A DNA stretch of 6,151 nt from Sulfurimonas sp. (lineage in GTDB: Bacteria; Campylobacterota; Campylobacteria; Campylobacterales; Sulfurimonadaceae). The notes under the pieces are model-generated. The model was not told the origin of the DNA. It did no database searches and saw nothing but the letters and a program-made list of their open reading frames with translations. The stretch covers positions 1 through 6,151 of the forward strand of contig DTVI01000255.1 in the NCBI GenBank assembly GCA_012963655.1, given 5' to 3'. Positions 5,561 to 6,151 of this stretch are shown one piece after another; the stretch's first letter is position 1; the number at the start of each line of letters is the position of its first letter. The position numbers and the translations under genes are program-made.

Positions 5561-6151
5561 TTACTTTTTTCTAGCGATAATTAAAGAAGAGATATTCATT
5601 GAAAAGCTTTTTGAATACTTTATTTCAAAACCCGCAACTTCTAATTCTTCTTGCATTTTTTCAAGGGTTAAAAAACCTTCAATAGAGTTTGGTAAATATT
5701 CATAAGCTTCTTTATTATTTGAAATAGCACCACCAATTTTTGGTAGGATATTGTTTAAATAAAAGTCTGTTATCTTAGCAAAAAATCCAGGATTTTCTCT
5801 TTTCATAAATTCAAGGATAACTACATATCCACCTGGTTTAAGAACACGGTTAAACTCTTTAAGTGCGTTTTCTCTCTCAACAACATTTCTAATTCCATAA
5901 GAGATAGATAAAAAGTCTGCTGTTGCGTCTTCAACAGGAATTTCTGTTGCTTTTGAAATTGCATAATCAAACTTTGGAAACTTTACTCTTGCAACATCAA
6001 CCATACCATCACTCGGATCAACACCAAGAATTTTGTCAACCTTGATACCATGTTTATCAGCACGTTTCATCCAATAATCCATCATATCACCCGTACCACA
6101 AGCAATATCTAGAATTAGTTCTATCTCCTTTTCGCCCTTCATATAAAAAGC
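5561..6151 (-). CDS. ubiE: Demethylmenaquinone/ubiquinone methyltransferase UbiE/MenG (5' end outside window)
   Basis: This is a class I SAM-dependent methyltransferase of the UbiE/MenG family, which adds the ring methyl group in the last step of menaquinone (and, in other bacteria, ubiquinone) synthesis at the membrane. Campylobacterota use menaquinone, so demethylmenaquinone is the likely substrate. Counting from the ATG at 6142, visible motifs are the SAM loop DIACGTGD (12-19), the acidic strand-2 end GVDPSDGM (40-47), SYGIRNVV (81-88), RVLKPGGYVVILEF (99-112) and YLPNSI near 149-154. The frame continues upstream of that ATG to the window edge (Ala-Phe-Tyr), and the family is about 230-250 residues, so that ATG is internal and about 40-50 N-terminal residues lie outside. 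xseA follows after 18 bp. Confidence 0.93.
   Translation of the reverse strand, partial: AFYMKGEKEIELILDIACGTGDMMDYWMKRADKHGIKVDKILGVDPSDGMVDVARVKFPKFDYAISKATEIPVEDATADFLSISYGIRNVVERENALKEFNRVLKPGGYVVILEFMKRENPGFFAKITDFYLNNILPKIGGAISNNKEAYEYLPNSIEGFLTLEKMQEELEVAGFEIKYSKSFSMNISSLIIARKK

Noticed and set aside
6140..6142. ATG at 6142 as the true start of ubiE
   Set aside because: The frame stays open to the window edge and the family needs about 40-50 more residues before the SAM loop, so this Met is internal.

Overview
This is an AT-rich bacterial window whose core genes (a UbiE-type methyltransferase, XseA, TruD) and short intergenic gaps suggest a member of the Campylobacterota, perhaps a Sulfurimonas/Sulfurovum/Arcobacter-like organism. 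That placement comes from recognising protein style and gene content, not from a database search, and the genus is uncertain. It is mostly an ordinary chromosomal segment. No tRNA, rRNA, CRISPR array, insertion sequence or integrase was seen, and I found no convincing new multi-gene system.

Left part (1-2437). The window opens with the last 25 codons of an unidentified gene. After it come a secreted single-domain rhodanese and, directly abutting the rhodanese stop, a 57-codon gene with its own strong ribosome binding site. These three run rightwards and look like one operon. Facing them is a membrane-anchored heavy-metal-associated (HMA) domain protein with a GMTCESC site and a cysteine-containing tail. 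Divergent from it is a two-gene unit: a YbbO-like short-chain dehydrogenase/reductase and a DUF302 protein whose ribosome binding site overlaps the upstream stop codon. Rhodanese, HMA and DUF302 proteins fit a theme of sulfur, thiol and metal handling at the cell envelope, but a shared function is inference.

Right part (2438-6151). All the solid genes run leftwards. In transcription order they are ubiE (its 5' end lies outside the window), xseA, truD and an unrecognised 130-residue protein. ubiE and xseA are 18 bp apart and probably co-transcribed; they act in quinone methylation and in single-stranded DNA degradation. truD makes a tRNA pseudouridine. Between xseA and truD, on the opposite strand, is a 72-codon reading frame that keeps both ends of a response-regulator receiver domain but lacks much of the middle, so it is probably a decayed gene. 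A perfect 26-bp palindrome lies just after truD and is either its terminator or an operator for the 130-residue gene.

The items most worth a second look are the 57-residue small protein, the receiver-domain remnant, the 26-bp palindrome, and the very short or absent leader of the dehydrogenase gene.
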